64,000 nt of DNA from Nocardia sp. BMG111209 (GTDB lineage: Bacteria > Actinomycetota > Actinomycetes > Mycobacteriales > Mycobacteriaceae). The notes under the pieces are model-generated. The model did not search any database. It was not told where the DNA came from and worked only from the letters and a program-made list of their open reading frames with translations. The stretch's first letter is position 1, and each line of letters starts with the position of its first letter. The position numbers and the translations under genes are program-made. The stretch lies in assembly GCF_000381925.1 (NCBI RefSeq), contig NZ_KB907307.1:3100001-3164000 (forward strand), in the 5' to 3' direction. Of this stretch, positions 7,850 through 16,879 are shown piece after piece.

Positions 7850-8101
7850 CGAACCGACGGTAGCGAAGTGCGGTGACCGGCGCGCTCGGGGGATCCCGGC
7901 CACCACCCGGGCGAACATGGGGACCGTCGCCGCGGCAGTGATTGCGGCGGGTATCGGGAGCCGATTACACTCGGCGTCCGGACGCGCGAAGACACAGCCG
8001 GGTATAGGTTAGTCCCGGCAGCGCTCGACGCCGAACACCACATCTCTCCAGTGTGACCTGTGCGTTCCTTCCATTCATGCTGCATGCGAAGGGATATGGT
8101 C

Positions 8102-9286
8102 ATGTCGAGGTTCACTGTTGCTGTCGTCGGTGCCGGATTGGGCGGGCTCGCCTTGGCGCAGGCACTGCGTCACCGCGGTATCGATGTCACCGTCTACGAG
8201 CGGGACACCGCCTTGAACACCCGGCGTCAGGGTTATCGGCTGCACTTGGATCCACGTGCGCACGATGCATTGCACCAAGTGCTCCCACCCGCGCTGATGG
8301 AGTTGTTCGCCGCCACCGCCGGCACCCCGAAATCTCGGTTCACGCTGCTGGACAACGACTTGCGGGAACTGTTCGCGCGGGAATCCGACGAACCCGCTTT
8401 CGCGGTGGACCGGCTCACCCTGCGCTCGATCCTGCTGGCCGGCCTGGAGCGAACCGTCGTCTTCGGTAAGCCGGTGCAGCGCTACCGGATCGACGACGCC
8501 GGCCGAATCGAGGTCCGTTTCGCCGACGGCGACACCGCGCGCGCCGACGTCCTCGTCGCCGCCGATGGCATCAACTCCATTGTCCGGCAGCAGTATCTAC
8601 CGCACGCTCGGATCGTCGAGACCGGTGTGTGGCAGATCTACGGCATGATCCCGCTCACCGAGCGAACTCGAAAGCTGTTCGACGACAATATGTTCGGTGT
8701 CTTCACGATGATCACGGGTAACGACGGCAGCTTCGTCGGCGTCGCGCCGGTCGAGTTCACCGAGAACCCGGTCGCGGCAGCGGCGCGCCTGCTGCCCGGC
8801 TCGACACTCCTGCCGGTGCCGGACTATATGACCTGCTCGTTCGGAGCCCGCGCCGAATGGTTCGGATCTGCCCGATCATCGTTGCGGGACTTGGACGGTG
8901 GGCGGCTGCACGACATCGTCGCCACCGCGGTGCGGACCTGGCATCCTCGGGTCCGCGAGATCATCGGCCACTGCGACCCGGCGAGTCTGTTCGCGTTGCC
9001 GCTGCGAAGCAGCGTGCCGATCCCGGCATGGGCGACCACATCCGTGACCCTGCTCGGCGACGCGATCCACGCCATGAGCCCGGCGTCGGGATCCGGTGCC
9101 TGCACGGCATTGCGCGACGCCGCCAACCTGGCCCGGGCACTGACCGAAGCCGCTGCCGGTCGCGAACTGCGAGCCGCACTGCGGGACTACGAGAACCACA
9201 TGATCGAATACGGCTTCACCGCGGTCCGGGAGGGTGCCGGCAACGGGCAGCGATTTCTCGGTCAGAATCCCTTGCCGATCGAGTGA
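8102..9286 (+). CDS. FAD-dependent monooxygenase (PHBH-like)
   Basis: A 394-residue class A flavoprotein hydroxylase, which uses NAD(P)H and oxygen to hydroxylate an aromatic or polycyclic substrate. The FAD-binding Rossmann motif VGAGLGGLALAQAL is at residues 9-22, with the ribose-binding Glu in VYERD. A DG-type segment (VLVAADGINSIVR) lies mid-protein and the second FAD motif GDAIHAMSP is near residue 320. The ATG at 8102 has GAAGGG 8 bases upstream. It stands alone between the TetR-SDR unit and island A; substrate unknown. Confidence 0.85.
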   Translation: MSRFTVAVVGAGLGGLALAQALRHRGIDVTVYERDTALNTRRQGYRLHLDPRAHDALHQVLPPALMELFAATAGTPKSRFTLLDNDLRELFARESDEPAFAVDRLTLRSILLAGLERTVVFGKPVQRYRIDDAGRIEVRFADGDTARADVLVAADGINSIVRQQYLPHARIVETGVWQIYGMIPLTERTRKLFDDNMFGVFTMITGNDGSFVGVAPVEFTENPVAAAARLLPGSTLLPVPDYMTCSFGARAEWFGSARSSLRDLDGGRLHDIVATAVRTWHPRVREIIGHCDPASLFALPLRSSVPIPAWATTSVTLLGDAIHAMSPASGSGACTALRDAANLARALTEAAAGRELRAALRDYENHMIEYGFTAVREGAGNGQRFLGQNPLPIE

Positions 9287-9375
9287 ACGCTGCCCGGGTC
9301 ACGGCCGCGCGCCGCCGCAACCGGGGCGGTGCCTGTGGTCGCCCGCCGGCGTTCGACCCGACTTCGACTCGGACC

Positions 9376-10161
9376 CTAGGCGCCGAGCATGTTGAATCCG
9401 CCGTCGGCGTTGAAATACGAGCCGGTCATGTGGGCGGCGTCGTCGGTGGCGAGAAACAGGGCGGTACCGGCCAATTCGGCCGGCGCGGGGATGTGCTTCA
9501 GCGGTGTCTTCGACAGCAGTTCCTCGCGGCGGCCGTTGCGCCAGTCGTCGCGGGACAAGGTCGCCTCGGTTTCGATGAATCCGGGTGCGAAGGTGTTGAC
9601 CCGCACGGTCGGGGCGAAGGCCTGGGCATAGGACTTGGTGATGCCGAGGACGCCGTATTTGCCGGCGGCGTACTGCGGGGCACGGGCACTGCCGCGCACG
9701 ATCACCGTCGAGCCGATGTTGACGATCGCGCCGTGGCCCTGCTCCAGCATCCGGGAACCGAATTCGTGGACGCACAACAGCGTGCCCTTGATGTCGACCG
9801 CCAGGACCCGGTCGATCGACTCCTCGGTGATGTCGCGCCACGACATCTGTTCCGTGGCAACGTCACCGACGTTGTTGACCAGTACGTCCAGCCCGCCGAA
9901 CCGGCCGAACACCTCCTGCGCCATTGCGATGATCTCCGCGTGCCGACCGATATCGGCCTGCACGGTGAACGCCTCGCCACCGATCTCCTCGATGCGCGCC
10001 ACGGTGGCCTTCGCGCCGGCGGCGGAACTGCGGTAGTGCACGGCCACCCGGGCGCCCTCCTGCGCGGCGCGGAAGGCGATCTCGGCGCCGAATCCGGTGC
10101 CGGCGCCGGTGACCAGCACCGTCTTACCGATGAACCGCTGCGGAATCCGACTGTCGGTCAT
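9376..10161 (-). CDS. SDR family oxidoreductase of island A
   Basis: A 261-residue classical SDR. TGAGTGFGAEIA near residue 19 is the coenzyme motif, VNNVGD replaces the usual NNAG, and the catalytic pair is in YAAGKYG near 160. The C-terminus GSYFNADGGF is typical of the FabG-like subgroup. It is the last gene of a three-gene operon: its start overlaps the stop of the preceding FAH-family gene by 4 bases (ATGA). It probably oxidises or reduces an intermediate handled by those hydrolases. Confidence 0.85.
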   Translation of the reverse strand: MTDSRIPQRFIGKTVLVTGAGTGFGAEIAFRAAQEGARVAVHYRSSAAGAKATVARIEEIGGEAFTVQADIGRHAEIIAMAQEVFGRFGGLDVLVNNVGDVATEQMSWRDITEESIDRVLAVDIKGTLLCVHEFGSRMLEQGHGAIVNIGSTVIVRGSARAPQYAAGKYGVLGITKSYAQAFAPTVRVNTFAPGFIETEATLSRDDWRNGRREELLSKTPLKHIPAPAELAGTALFLATDDAAHMTGSYFNADGGFNMLGA

Positions 10162-11045
10162 GGGATCCTGACTTCCTGTGTCTCTGGAGTGGACGGCGTG
10201 GACTGCGAGAAGTGCTGCCGCAGTTCGCCGATGGTCTCGATGCGGCTGACGAGTTCGTCGCCGGGCCGCAGATATCGGGGTGGGTTGCGCCGGTTGCCGA
10301 CCCCGGCCGGGGTGCCGGTGAAGATCAGATCGCCGGGCAGCAGCGGCACGATCGCGGAGATCCGCGCGATCAGCTCCGGCACCGAGAAGATCATCGAGCT
10401 CGTGCGATCATGTTGCACCACTTCACCGTTGAGCAGACCGGTGATCTCCAGATCGTCCGGATCCGCGAACTCGTCCGCGGTGACCAGCACCGGACCGGTC
10501 GGCCCGAAACCGGGAAACGACTTCCCGAGCCCGAATTGGGCCGGGGCGCCCCGGGACTGGACGACGCGCTCCGAGATGTCCTGCCCCACAGTCAGTCCCG
10601 CGACCACCTGCCAGGCCCGGTCGACCGGAACGCGATGTGCCGGTGCGCCGATCACGGCGACCAGTTCCGCCTCCCAGTCGACCTTGCCCGGGGGCAGTTC
10701 GATCGTGGTGACCGGGCCCGCGATACAGGTCGGAAACTTGGTGAACACCAACGGATCCGACGGCGGCGTGAAACCGGCCTCGGCCGCGTGCGGCGGATAG
10801 TTCAGCGCCACGGCGAACACCTGCCGCGGCCGCGGCACGGGTGCGGTGAGCCGCGCCGGATCCACGGCGAAGGACTGCTCGGCGGCGCCGATCTCGCGGC
10901 CGACGGCCCAGTCCCGCAACGCCTCCCACTGCCCCAGCACCGCCATCGGATCCGCCGGGAACCGGCCGCCGGAACCGTCCTGGACGTCCAGCGCCCGGTC
11001 GCCGTCGACCAGCACGGCCCGGCCGGCGACCGCGGCGAACCTCAC
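10158..11045 (-). CDS. Fumarylacetoacetate hydrolase family protein (second of pair)
   Basis: A 295-residue FAH-fold enzyme that hydrolyses a C-C bond in, or hydrates or decarboxylates, a 2-oxo acid with a divalent metal. The catalytic domain starts near residue 78 (QVFAVALNYPPHA). The metal ligands are expected in the E-A-E pair of WEAELVAVIG and the Asp of GQDISERV; LIFTGTPAGVG is the family signature. It overlaps the flanking genes by 4 bases on each side, so translation is coupled with the FAH-family gene upstream and the SDR downstream. It differs clearly from its neighbour, which suggests consecutive steps of one pathway. Confidence 0.85.
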   Translation of the reverse strand: MRFAAVAGRAVLVDGDRALDVQDGSGGRFPADPMAVLGQWEALRDWAVGREIGAAEQSFAVDPARLTAPVPRPRQVFAVALNYPPHAAEAGFTPPSDPLVFTKFPTCIAGPVTTIELPPGKVDWEAELVAVIGAPAHRVPVDRAWQVVAGLTVGQDISERVVQSRGAPAQFGLGKSFPGFGPTGPVLVTADEFADPDDLEITGLLNGEVVQHDRTSSMIFSVPELIARISAIVPLLPGDLIFTGTPAGVGNRRNPPRYLRPGDELVSRIETIGELRQHFSQSTPSTPETQEVRIP

Positions 11046-11914
11046 CAGTCCACCTTCTGCGGCACCGGGGTGCCGTGGCCCTCGGTCCAGCCGATGATCG
11101 GGGTACGCAGCACACCGAGCCGCTCGACCTGGGCCTCGACCACATCACCGGGCTTCAGATACATGTCCGGATCGCCGCTGAAACCCGCGACGCCCTGGAT
11201 GGTGCCGGTGGTGATCAGATCACCGGCGCTGTAACCCTGCGGCGAGTGGTACGCGACCAGGTGCGGGATCGACACCGACATCCGGTTGGTGTTCGACTTC
11301 TGCCGCACCACACCGTTGACCCGCAACTCCATATCCAGGTTCTGCGCGTCCGGGATCTCGTCGGCGGTGACGATGTACGGGCCGACCGGGCAGAACGTGT
11401 CGATCGCCTTGCAGAAGGAGAACACCCCCGATTCCATCTCCCGGCGCTGGATGTCACGCGCGGTGATGTCGTTGAACACCACATATCCCGCGATGTGCTC
11501 CGGTGCGTCGTCGACGCCGAAGAATTTGCCCGGCTTGCCGATCACCACCGCGATCTCGAGCTCGTAGTCCAGCTCGCTGGTCAGATGCTCCGGATAGATC
11601 ACCGGCTCGTCGGGACCGACGATCGCGTCCACGTTCTGAAAGAACACGATGCCCTTGTGCATCGGATGCGACCAGTCGACCTTCTTCGACTCGTCCTCGT
11701 GCTCCCGGAAATTGCCGGAGGTGTGGAAGAACTTCTTCGGCACGATCGGCGCACGCAGCCGCACCTCGTCCAGCGCGAGGCGATCACCGGTCTCGGCAAC
11801 CTTGCCGTCACGCTCGAAATACTCACGGGTGCTGCGCACCTCGAGCGGCAGTACCAACCGCTCCGCCAGTTCCAACCGACCCACCCGGCCGTCGTCGAAG
11901 GTGATGAGTTTCAT
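11042..11914 (-). CDS. Fumarylacetoacetate hydrolase family protein (first of pair)
   Basis: A 290-residue FAH-family enzyme and first gene of the operon 11914-9376. Metal-binding residues are expected in DYELEIAVVIG (E-x-E) and FNDITARD (Asp); LITTGTIQGV is the end-of-domain signature. N-terminal residues 1-60 form the small lid region typical of 2-hydroxyhepta-2,4-diene-1,7-dioate isomerase-like members. An 18-base palindrome 43 bases upstream of the start is shared with four other promoters in the island and suggests IclR control. Confidence 0.85.
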   Translation of the reverse strand: MKLITFDDGRVGRLELAERLVLPLEVRSTREYFERDGKVAETGDRLALDEVRLRAPIVPKKFFHTSGNFREHEDESKKVDWSHPMHKGIVFFQNVDAIVGPDEPVIYPEHLTSELDYELEIAVVIGKPGKFFGVDDAPEHIAGYVVFNDITARDIQRREMESGVFSFCKAIDTFCPVGPYIVTADEIPDAQNLDMELRVNGVVRQKSNTNRMSVSIPHLVAYHSPQGYSAGDLITTGTIQGVAGFSGDPDMYLKPGDVVEAQVERLGVLRTPIIGWTEGHGTPVPQKVDW

Positions 11915-11956
11915 GAGAGACGCCTTCTTTGCTTCGCTATCGGGACGAATGCCCGA

Positions 11957-11974
11957 CTTTCACTGACTGAAAAT
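11957..11974. promoter_or_regulatory. IclR-type operator site 1 (FAH operon)
   Basis: CTTTCACTGACTGAAAAT matches the palindrome CTTTCA-N5-6-GAAAGT that recurs at five promoters of island A. It lies 43 bases upstream of the first FAH-family gene. Confidence 0.55.
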
Positions 11975-12024
11975 TGAATTCGCTAGATGAATGCTGCCGA
12001 GTATCGTCGCGGGCCCCGGAGCTG

Positions 12025-12597
12025 TCAAGCGCCGGGCCCTTCACCGGCGAACACCCGCAATTGCAGGGCCAGCAACCCGTAGTAGCCGACCAGGGTGGTG
12101 AGTTCGAACAGTCCGCGCTCGGTCAGCGCCGCCACCGCGGCGGCGTAGCCGGCGGCGTCGAGGCAACCGGTGCGGACCAGCGTGCGGGCCGTGTCCAGCG
12201 CGACCAGCTCGACCGGGTCCGTCACGGCGGATCGGTCCCCGGCGCGCACCGCGGCCAGCTCGGCCGCGGTGAGACCGCACGCGCGGCCCACCGCCTCGTG
12301 TGCCGACCGCTCGAAATCGCTGTCCCAGTGGGCGGCGACGACGAGGATGACCAGCTCCCGCACCCGCGCGGTGAGTACCGAGTGGTACCGCACCGCCGCA
12401 CCCACCGACTGCAACGCCTGGCCGACGGGCGGGCTGAGCAGCATCGCGTTGAACGGCCCGCGCAGCCGGCCGTCGGCCTCGGTCAGCGCGAACGCCTGTG
12501 GCCCGGCCGCCCGCGGTCCGCCGGTGATCGCGCGGTACACCTCGGCCTGCTCCTCGGTCAGATCGCCGGGCAGGAACCCGGCCAGCCGTGCCGTCAC
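12025..12597 (-). CDS. Carboxymuconolactone decarboxylase-like (AhpD-fold) protein
   Basis: A 190-residue all-helical protein of the CMD/AhpD superfamily. The core helix pair is ARVRELVILVVAAHWDS followed by FERSAHEAVGRACGL; the redox Cys pair of AhpD is absent (W-D-S-D replaces it), but the His of the E-R-S-A-H segment is kept, so decarboxylase/isomerase-type chemistry is more likely than peroxidase. The frame is open to 12660, but the GTG at 12597 has a strong GAGAGGAGA site about 6 bases away, and this start leaves the operator at 12654 outside the gene. Divergent from the IclR gene. Confidence 0.75.
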   Translation of the reverse strand: MTARLAGFLPGDLTEEQAEVYRAITGGPRAAGPQAFALTEADGRLRGPFNAMLLSPPVGQALQSVGAAVRYHSVLTARVRELVILVVAAHWDSDFERSAHEAVGRACGLTAAELAAVRAGDRSAVTDPVELVALDTARTLVRTGCLDAAGYAAAVAALTERGLFELTTLVGYYGLLALQLRVFAGEGPGA

Positions 12598-12653
12598 CAA
12601 CGTCTCCTCTCGTTGCGCGGTAACGCCCGCGTCCAGGGTCTGCGTAATATCAG

Positions 12654-12671
12654 CTTCCATACAGTGAAAGT
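12654..12671. promoter_or_regulatory. IclR-type operator site 2 (iclR / CMD divergent promoter)
   Basis: CTTCCATACAGTGAAAGT, a one-off variant of the island-A palindrome, lies in the 92-base divergent region between the CMD-like gene and the IclR gene, 18 bases before the IclR ATG. Placement suggests autoregulation. Confidence 0.55.
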
Positions 12672-12689
12672 CAGGAGAGTGGGGTATTC

Positions 12690-13517
12690 ATGGCACGCGG
12701 AACCGCCGCGGATCCGGCCCGGGCCGAGCCCACCGAGACCGCCGAGACCGGTAAGCGCACCTATCAGGTCGAGGCGCTGGCCAAGGGGCTGCGGATCCTG
12801 TCGCTGTTCGACGAGAAACGCACCTCGATGAAGCTCACCGAAATGGCCACCGAGACCGGAATTCCGCTGCCCACCGCGTTCCGGATGGCCGCGACGCTGG
12901 TCACCGAGGGCTTCCTGGAACAGCTCGCCGACGGTGAATACCGGCCCGCGCCGAAGGTACTCACCCTCGGCTTCGCCTCGCTGCGCGGTCTGGACCTGGT
13001 GCAACTGGCCGACGGGCCGCTGCGGCGGCTGTCCGCGGTCACCGGCCAGACCGTCAACCTCGGCACCCTCGCCGGCGACCGGGTGCTGTACCTGATCCGC
13101 ATCCGCAACAACGACCTGGTCACGGCCAATATCCAGGTCGGCTCGCAACTGTCGGCGGTGAGCACCTCGATCGGCAAACTGCTGCTCGGCATGCTCGACG
13201 AAACCGAGTTGCTGCGGCGGGTGACCGAGGATTCGTTCGACGGTTCCGCGGGCCCGAACGCGATCCGCTCGCTCGACGAACTGATTCCGGCCCTCGACGA
13301 GATCCGCGAGCGCGGCTGGGCGATCCAGGACGAGGAGCTCGCCTACGGCCTGCGCTCGGTGGCCGCGCCGATCCACGACGAGACCGGCGCGGTGGTCGCG
13401 GGCGTCAACGTCGCGGTCCCGGCCCGGGAGTTCCCGGTGCGCCGGCTGCGGCAGGAGCTGCTGCCACGACTGCTCGACGCCTGCGGCGAGGTCTCGCGCC
13501 TGCTCGGCGGCCACTGA
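12690..13517 (+). CDS. IclR family transcriptional regulator of island A
   Basis: A 275-residue IclR-type regulator. After a disordered 22-residue N-tail comes the winged HTH (YQVEALAKGLRILSLF to about residue 90, with TEMATETGIPLPTAFRM as recognition helix region) and then the GAF-like effector domain (about 100-270; SAVSTSIGKLLLGML and ELAYGLRSVAAPI). The family usually senses small aromatic or 2-oxo acids. It is divergent from the CMD-like gene, and five copies of one palindrome, including one in its own promoter, make it the best candidate regulator of genes from 9376 to 18186. Confidence 0.85.
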   Translation: MARGTAADPARAEPTETAETGKRTYQVEALAKGLRILSLFDEKRTSMKLTEMATETGIPLPTAFRMAATLVTEGFLEQLADGEYRPAPKVLTLGFASLRGLDLVQLADGPLRRLSAVTGQTVNLGTLAGDRVLYLIRIRNNDLVTANIQVGSQLSAVSTSIGKLLLGMLDETELLRRVTEDSFDGSAGPNAIRSLDELIPALDEIRERGWAIQDEELAYGLRSVAAPIHDETGAVVAGVNVAVPAREFPVRRLRQELLPRLLDACGEVSRLLGGH

Positions 13518-13530
13518 CCCGGCGATACCG

Positions 13531-13562
13531 GTGTCCGCCGGCAGGGGACGGCCGGCGGGCAC
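13531..13562. terminator. Hairpin between convergent iclR-type and SDR genes
   Basis: GTGTCCGCCGGC, loop of 8, then GCCGGCGGGCAC forms a 12-bp stem with one G-U pair. It lies just after the IclR stop and before the SDR stop. There is no T-tract, so it could be an actinobacterial-type terminator for either strand. Confidence 0.4.
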
Positions 13563-13605
13563 CCGGGCCGGGGTGAATGTGCTCGCGGACGGCATCGTGG
13601 TGGCC

Positions 13606-14361
13606 TCAGACGAGGGTGCGGCCGCCGTCGACATACAACACCTGCCCGGTGACGAAGGCCGCCCGCGGCGAGGCCAGGAACAGCACCGAACCCACCACGT
13701 CCGCCGGCACGCCCAGCCGCCCGGCCGGGACCAGACCCGTCATACCTTCGCGCACACCGGGTTTCGCGAGATAGTCGCGGGTCAACTCGGTTTCGGTGTA
13801 CCCCGGCGCGACCGCGTTGACGGTCAGCCCGGCCGCCGCGGTCTCCCGCGCCATCACCTTGACCAGCTGATCCAGCCCGCCCTTCGAGGCCGCGTAGGGG
13901 CCGTGGTTGGGGTGCGCGAGCTGCGAGGACACCGACGAGAAGAACACCATGCTGCCGCGCCCGGCCGGCCGCATCAGCCGCGCCGCGGCCCGGCCCGCCC
14001 AGAACGCGGTCGACAGGTTCAGCGTCAGGATCCGTTCCCACACCTCGTCGGGCATGTCCTCGATCGGCCGCCGATCGTTGGCCCCGACCGCGTGCACCAG
14101 CGTGTCCAGACCGCCGAGCGCGTCGGCGGCCTCCCGCACGGCCGCATCGCAGGCCGCCGACGTGGTCAGATCCGCCGGTAGCGGCCGCACCTCGGCCGCG
14201 GCGAGTTCCGGCTCGGCCACGAGCGCCTTCAACTTCACCCGGTCGACATCCGCGACCACCACCCGGGCACCGACCTCGGCCAGCCCTCGCACACACGCGG
14301 CACCGAGCCCGCCCGCGCCCATCACCAACACCCGCGCGCCGTCGAGTCCGAGCCATCCCAT
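13606..14361 (-). CDS. SDR family oxidoreductase
   Basis: A 251-residue SDR with coenzyme motif MGAGGLGAACV, V-H-A-V-G in place of NNAG, active Ser in FFSSVSSQ, catalytic YAASKGG and C-terminal GQVLYVDGG. The glycine motif GxGGxG lacks the first Thr and resembles those of bacterial 3-oxoacyl-reductase relatives that act on catabolic intermediates. It is monocistronic, with IclR-type operator site 3 beginning 13 bases before its ATG, so it belongs to the island A regulon. Confidence 0.82.
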   Translation of the reverse strand: MGWLGLDGARVLVMGAGGLGAACVRGLAEVGARVVVADVDRVKLKALVAEPELAAAEVRPLPADLTTSAACDAAVREAADALGGLDTLVHAVGANDRRPIEDMPDEVWERILTLNLSTAFWAGRAAARLMRPAGRGSMVFFSSVSSQLAHPNHGPYAASKGGLDQLVKVMARETAAAGLTVNAVAPGYTETELTRDYLAKPGVREGMTGLVPAGRLGVPADVVGSVLFLASPRAAFVTGQVLYVDGGRTLV

Positions 14362-14373
14362 ACCGTCACCGTG

Positions 14374-14391
14374 CTTTCACTCAATAAAAGT
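14374..14391. promoter_or_regulatory. IclR-type operator site 3 (SDR gene)
   Basis: CTTTCACTCAATAAAAGT matches the shared island-A palindrome with one change in the right arm. It begins 13 bases upstream of the SDR start codon. Confidence 0.5.
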
Positions 14392-14449
14392 TAGTTTTGC
14401 CAGTCGATCGTAACCGCCGTCGGCCACGGCCGGGCACGAGGGCGGACGA

Positions 14450-15850
14450 TCAGCGCGAGAGTGCCTCCAGCGGAAGCTGTCTGGTTTCCACACCCCAGCG
14501 CAGCGTCACCGCGCCGCCGACGACGAGCACACCCAGGAACAGCCCGAACACCGCGGCCGCGCCACCGCCGGCATCGAGGATCCAGCCGATCACCGTCGGC
14601 GCGATGACCACCGCGAGACAGCGCCACGCGCTCGCCGACAGCACGCCCCAGGACCGCATCCGGGTCGGATAGATCTCGGCGGTGTAGGCGTAGACCAGCG
14701 GATCGATCCCACCGACCGCGGCCAACATCAGCCCGCCGGTCAGCAGCAGCGCGGGCACCGAGTTCAGATGCCCGGTGGCGGCGAACAGCACGGCGAGTAC
14801 CGCGCCGATCGCCGACACGAGATATCCGGTCAGGAACCAGCGTCGCCGGCCCACCCGGTCCACGGTCAGGCCGACGGCGACGATCATCGCGATGACGACC
14901 CCGTTGACCCCGGCACTGGCGAGACTCGCGGTCGACTGCGAGACGTGCGCGAGCTTCACGTAGAGGCTCGGCATCCACACCGTGCCGCCGAGCAGGGTGA
15001 AGTAGACGCTGAACCACAACACCCACGCGGTCACCGAGCGAATCCGGTACCGCCGGGAAACCAGCTCGCCCAGCCGGGTCGGTGCCGCGTCCGCGACCAC
15101 CGGATCGGTCGTCGACTCGGCACCGGGTTCGACACCCGCCGCCGCCTCCATCGCCGCGATCGTGCGTTCGGCCGCGTCGAGCCGGCCGCGGCGGATCAGC
15201 GCGCGCGGCGATTCCGGCAGCACCCGCCAGGACAACGCGGCGATCAGCACGGGCACGGCGCCGACGGCGAACAACACCCGCCAGGCGGTTTCGTGCGAGA
15301 CCGTCGCGAGCAGGACCGCCGAGGCCAGCGAGGTCGCCAGATTCCCCAGCGGCGAGGCTAATTTGTACAGCACGGTCACCAGGCCACGCTGCGAGGACGC
15401 GACGAACTCGCCCAGCATCGCCGACGCCGCCGGCGCCTCGACACCGAGACCGAAGCCCTGGATCAGCCGGATCGCCGCGAGACTGCCGATACTCCAACTG
15501 AAGGCGGAGATCAGCGCGAAGGTGCCCATGACCAGCAGCGAGGCCAGGAACACACCGCGGCGGCCCAGCCGGTCGGCGACCAGTCCGAAGCCGATCGCGC
15601 CCACGCCCTGACCGATGAAACCGGCGCTCACCAGCATGCCGGCCTGCCCGGGACCGAGATGGAAGGTCGACGAGATCGCGGCCAGCACCGTCCCGATGGA
15701 CACGATGTCGAAGGCGTCGAAGAAGGTGCCCGCGGCCAGCGGGCCGACGACCCGCGCATGGAACCGCGAGACCGGTATCCGTTCCATTCGCGCGATCAAC
15801 CGGTCCGCCGGGGAGGCGGTCCGGGATCCGGATTCGTTCGACACGACCAT
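14450..15850 (-). CDS. MFS transporter (aromatic-acid/sugar-porter type)
   Basis: A 466-residue major facilitator protein with twelve predicted membrane helices and a cytosolic loop near residues 220-265. The TM2-3 motif ADRLGRRGVF and its second-half repeat VDRVGRRRWF are intact; PESPRALIRRGR after TM6 is the sugar-porter/AAHS-type signature. It probably imports the substrate degraded by island A. The ATG at 15850 is 26 bases after the best copy of the island-A palindrome, so expression is expected to follow the IclR regulator. Substrate unknown. Confidence 0.85.
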   Translation of the reverse strand: MVVSNESGSRTASPADRLIARMERIPVSRFHARVVGPLAAGTFFDAFDIVSIGTVLAAISSTFHLGPGQAGMLVSAGFIGQGVGAIGFGLVADRLGRRGVFLASLLVMGTFALISAFSWSIGSLAAIRLIQGFGLGVEAPAASAMLGEFVASSQRGLVTVLYKLASPLGNLATSLASAVLLATVSHETAWRVLFAVGAVPVLIAALSWRVLPESPRALIRRGRLDAAERTIAAMEAAAGVEPGAESTTDPVVADAAPTRLGELVSRRYRIRSVTAWVLWFSVYFTLLGGTVWMPSLYVKLAHVSQSTASLASAGVNGVVIAMIVAVGLTVDRVGRRRWFLTGYLVSAIGAVLAVLFAATGHLNSVPALLLTGGLMLAAVGGIDPLVYAYTAEIYPTRMRSWGVLSASAWRCLAVVIAPTVIGWILDAGGGAAAVFGLFLGVLVVGGAVTLRWGVETRQLPLEALSR

Positions 15851-15874
15851 GGGTCACCGATCCCGTAACTGATG

Positions 15875-15895
15875 GACTTTCACATTGCGAAAGTC
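15875..15895. promoter_or_regulatory. IclR-type operator site 4 (MFS gene)
   Basis: A perfect inverted repeat, GACTTTC, 7-base spacer, GAAAGTC. It is the most symmetric of the five related sites and lies 25 bases upstream of the transporter ATG. Confidence 0.6.
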
Positions 15896-15943
15896 GATTT
15901 CTCCATCGAAGCCTGTGCAGCACATCACGGTGACCGATCCGCG

Positions 15944-16879
15944 TCAAGAGCCGGTTCGTCGGCGTCCCGGCCGATCGTGCCGCGGATCGTCCGGGTCGCT
16001 CCCGGCCACGACCGGGTCGCGGGCGACCGTGCGCGCGCTCGATATCGCCGGGACTCCGGTCACCGTCCGGCAGAAGCGGAGAGCGGTGTCGACCAGGTAC
16101 GGCACGTCCGGTGCGCCGTCCCAGAAATGCCCGGCGCCGGCGATCAGGTCCAGCTCCACGGGCGCACCCACCGCCCGGAGTGCGGACGCGAGCCGGATGC
16201 TCTGCGCGGCGGGCACGTGCGCGTCGGCGGTCCCGTGCGCGAGCAGGATCGGCGGCGCCTCCGGATGTACGTGGGTCAACGGGCTCGCCGTCCGGGCCCG
16301 GTCCGGCGCGGCGGCGATCGGGACGCCGAGGAAACGGTCCTCTCGCGAGGTGTCCGGTTCGTGGGTGGCGCCGTGCAGCGCGCGCAGGTCGTCCGGCAGG
16401 CCCGGCAGATCGGTGGGCGGAAACCACGCCACCACACCGCGGACGGCGAGCGGATCGTCCCGCCGCAACGCCGCCAGCAGCGCGAGGTGGGCGCCGGCGC
16501 TCTCGCCCCACAGCACGATCGCGTCCGGATCGAGCCGCAGGCGCCGGTTTTCGGCGCGCAACCAGTGGACCGCCGCGCACAGATCGTCGACCGCCGCCGG
16601 CCAGATCGCCTCCCCGCTGAGCCGGTAGTCCACGGCGGCCACGGCGAATCCGCGTGCGGCGACGGCGGAATGGAAGGCCGGCCCGTCGCCGCCGAGCACC
16701 GGCAGTGCCCGTCGGCGGGAACCGCGCTGCCAGCCGCCGCCGTGTACGTACACGATCACCGGACGGTCGCCCGAAACATGGTGCGGTAGATACAGATCCA
16801 TTTCCAGCGGCCGGAATCCGACCACCTCGCGATAGACGGCGCCGGGCATTCGCTCGATGTCCGCATCCGTCCCGCTCAT
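15944..16879 (-). CDS. Alpha/beta hydrolase (HSL-type esterase)
   Basis: A 311-residue carboxylesterase of the hormone-sensitive-lipase group. The oxyanion motif YVHGGGW is near residue 44, nucleophile GESAG near 120, and the catalytic His in AGAGHFWD near 255. The last 30 or so residues are Arg/Asp-rich and probably disordered. The ATG at 16879 overlaps the end of the amidohydrolase gene by 4 bases, so the two are co-translated. It probably cleaves an ester or lactone form of the island-A substrate. Confidence 0.82.
   Translation of the reverse strand: MSGTDADIERMPGAVYREVVGFRPLEMDLYLPHHVSGDRPVIVYVHGGGWQRGSRRRALPVLGGDGPAFHSAVAARGFAVAAVDYRLSGEAIWPAAVDDLCAAVHWLRAENRRLRLDPDAIVLWGESAGAHLALLAALRRDDPLAVRGVVAWFPPTDLPGLPDDLRALHGATHEPDTSREDRFLGVPIAAAPDRARTASPLTHVHPEAPPILLAHGTADAHVPAAQSIRLASALRAVGAPVELDLIAGAGHFWDGAPDVPYLVDTALRFCRTVTGVPAISSARTVARDPVVAGSDPDDPRHDRPGRRRTGS

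Noticed and set aside
8857..10800. 647-codon frame on the plus strand
   Set aside because: Spans the end of the FAD monooxygenase in a wrong frame and the antisense of the SDR and FAH genes; no coherent domain.
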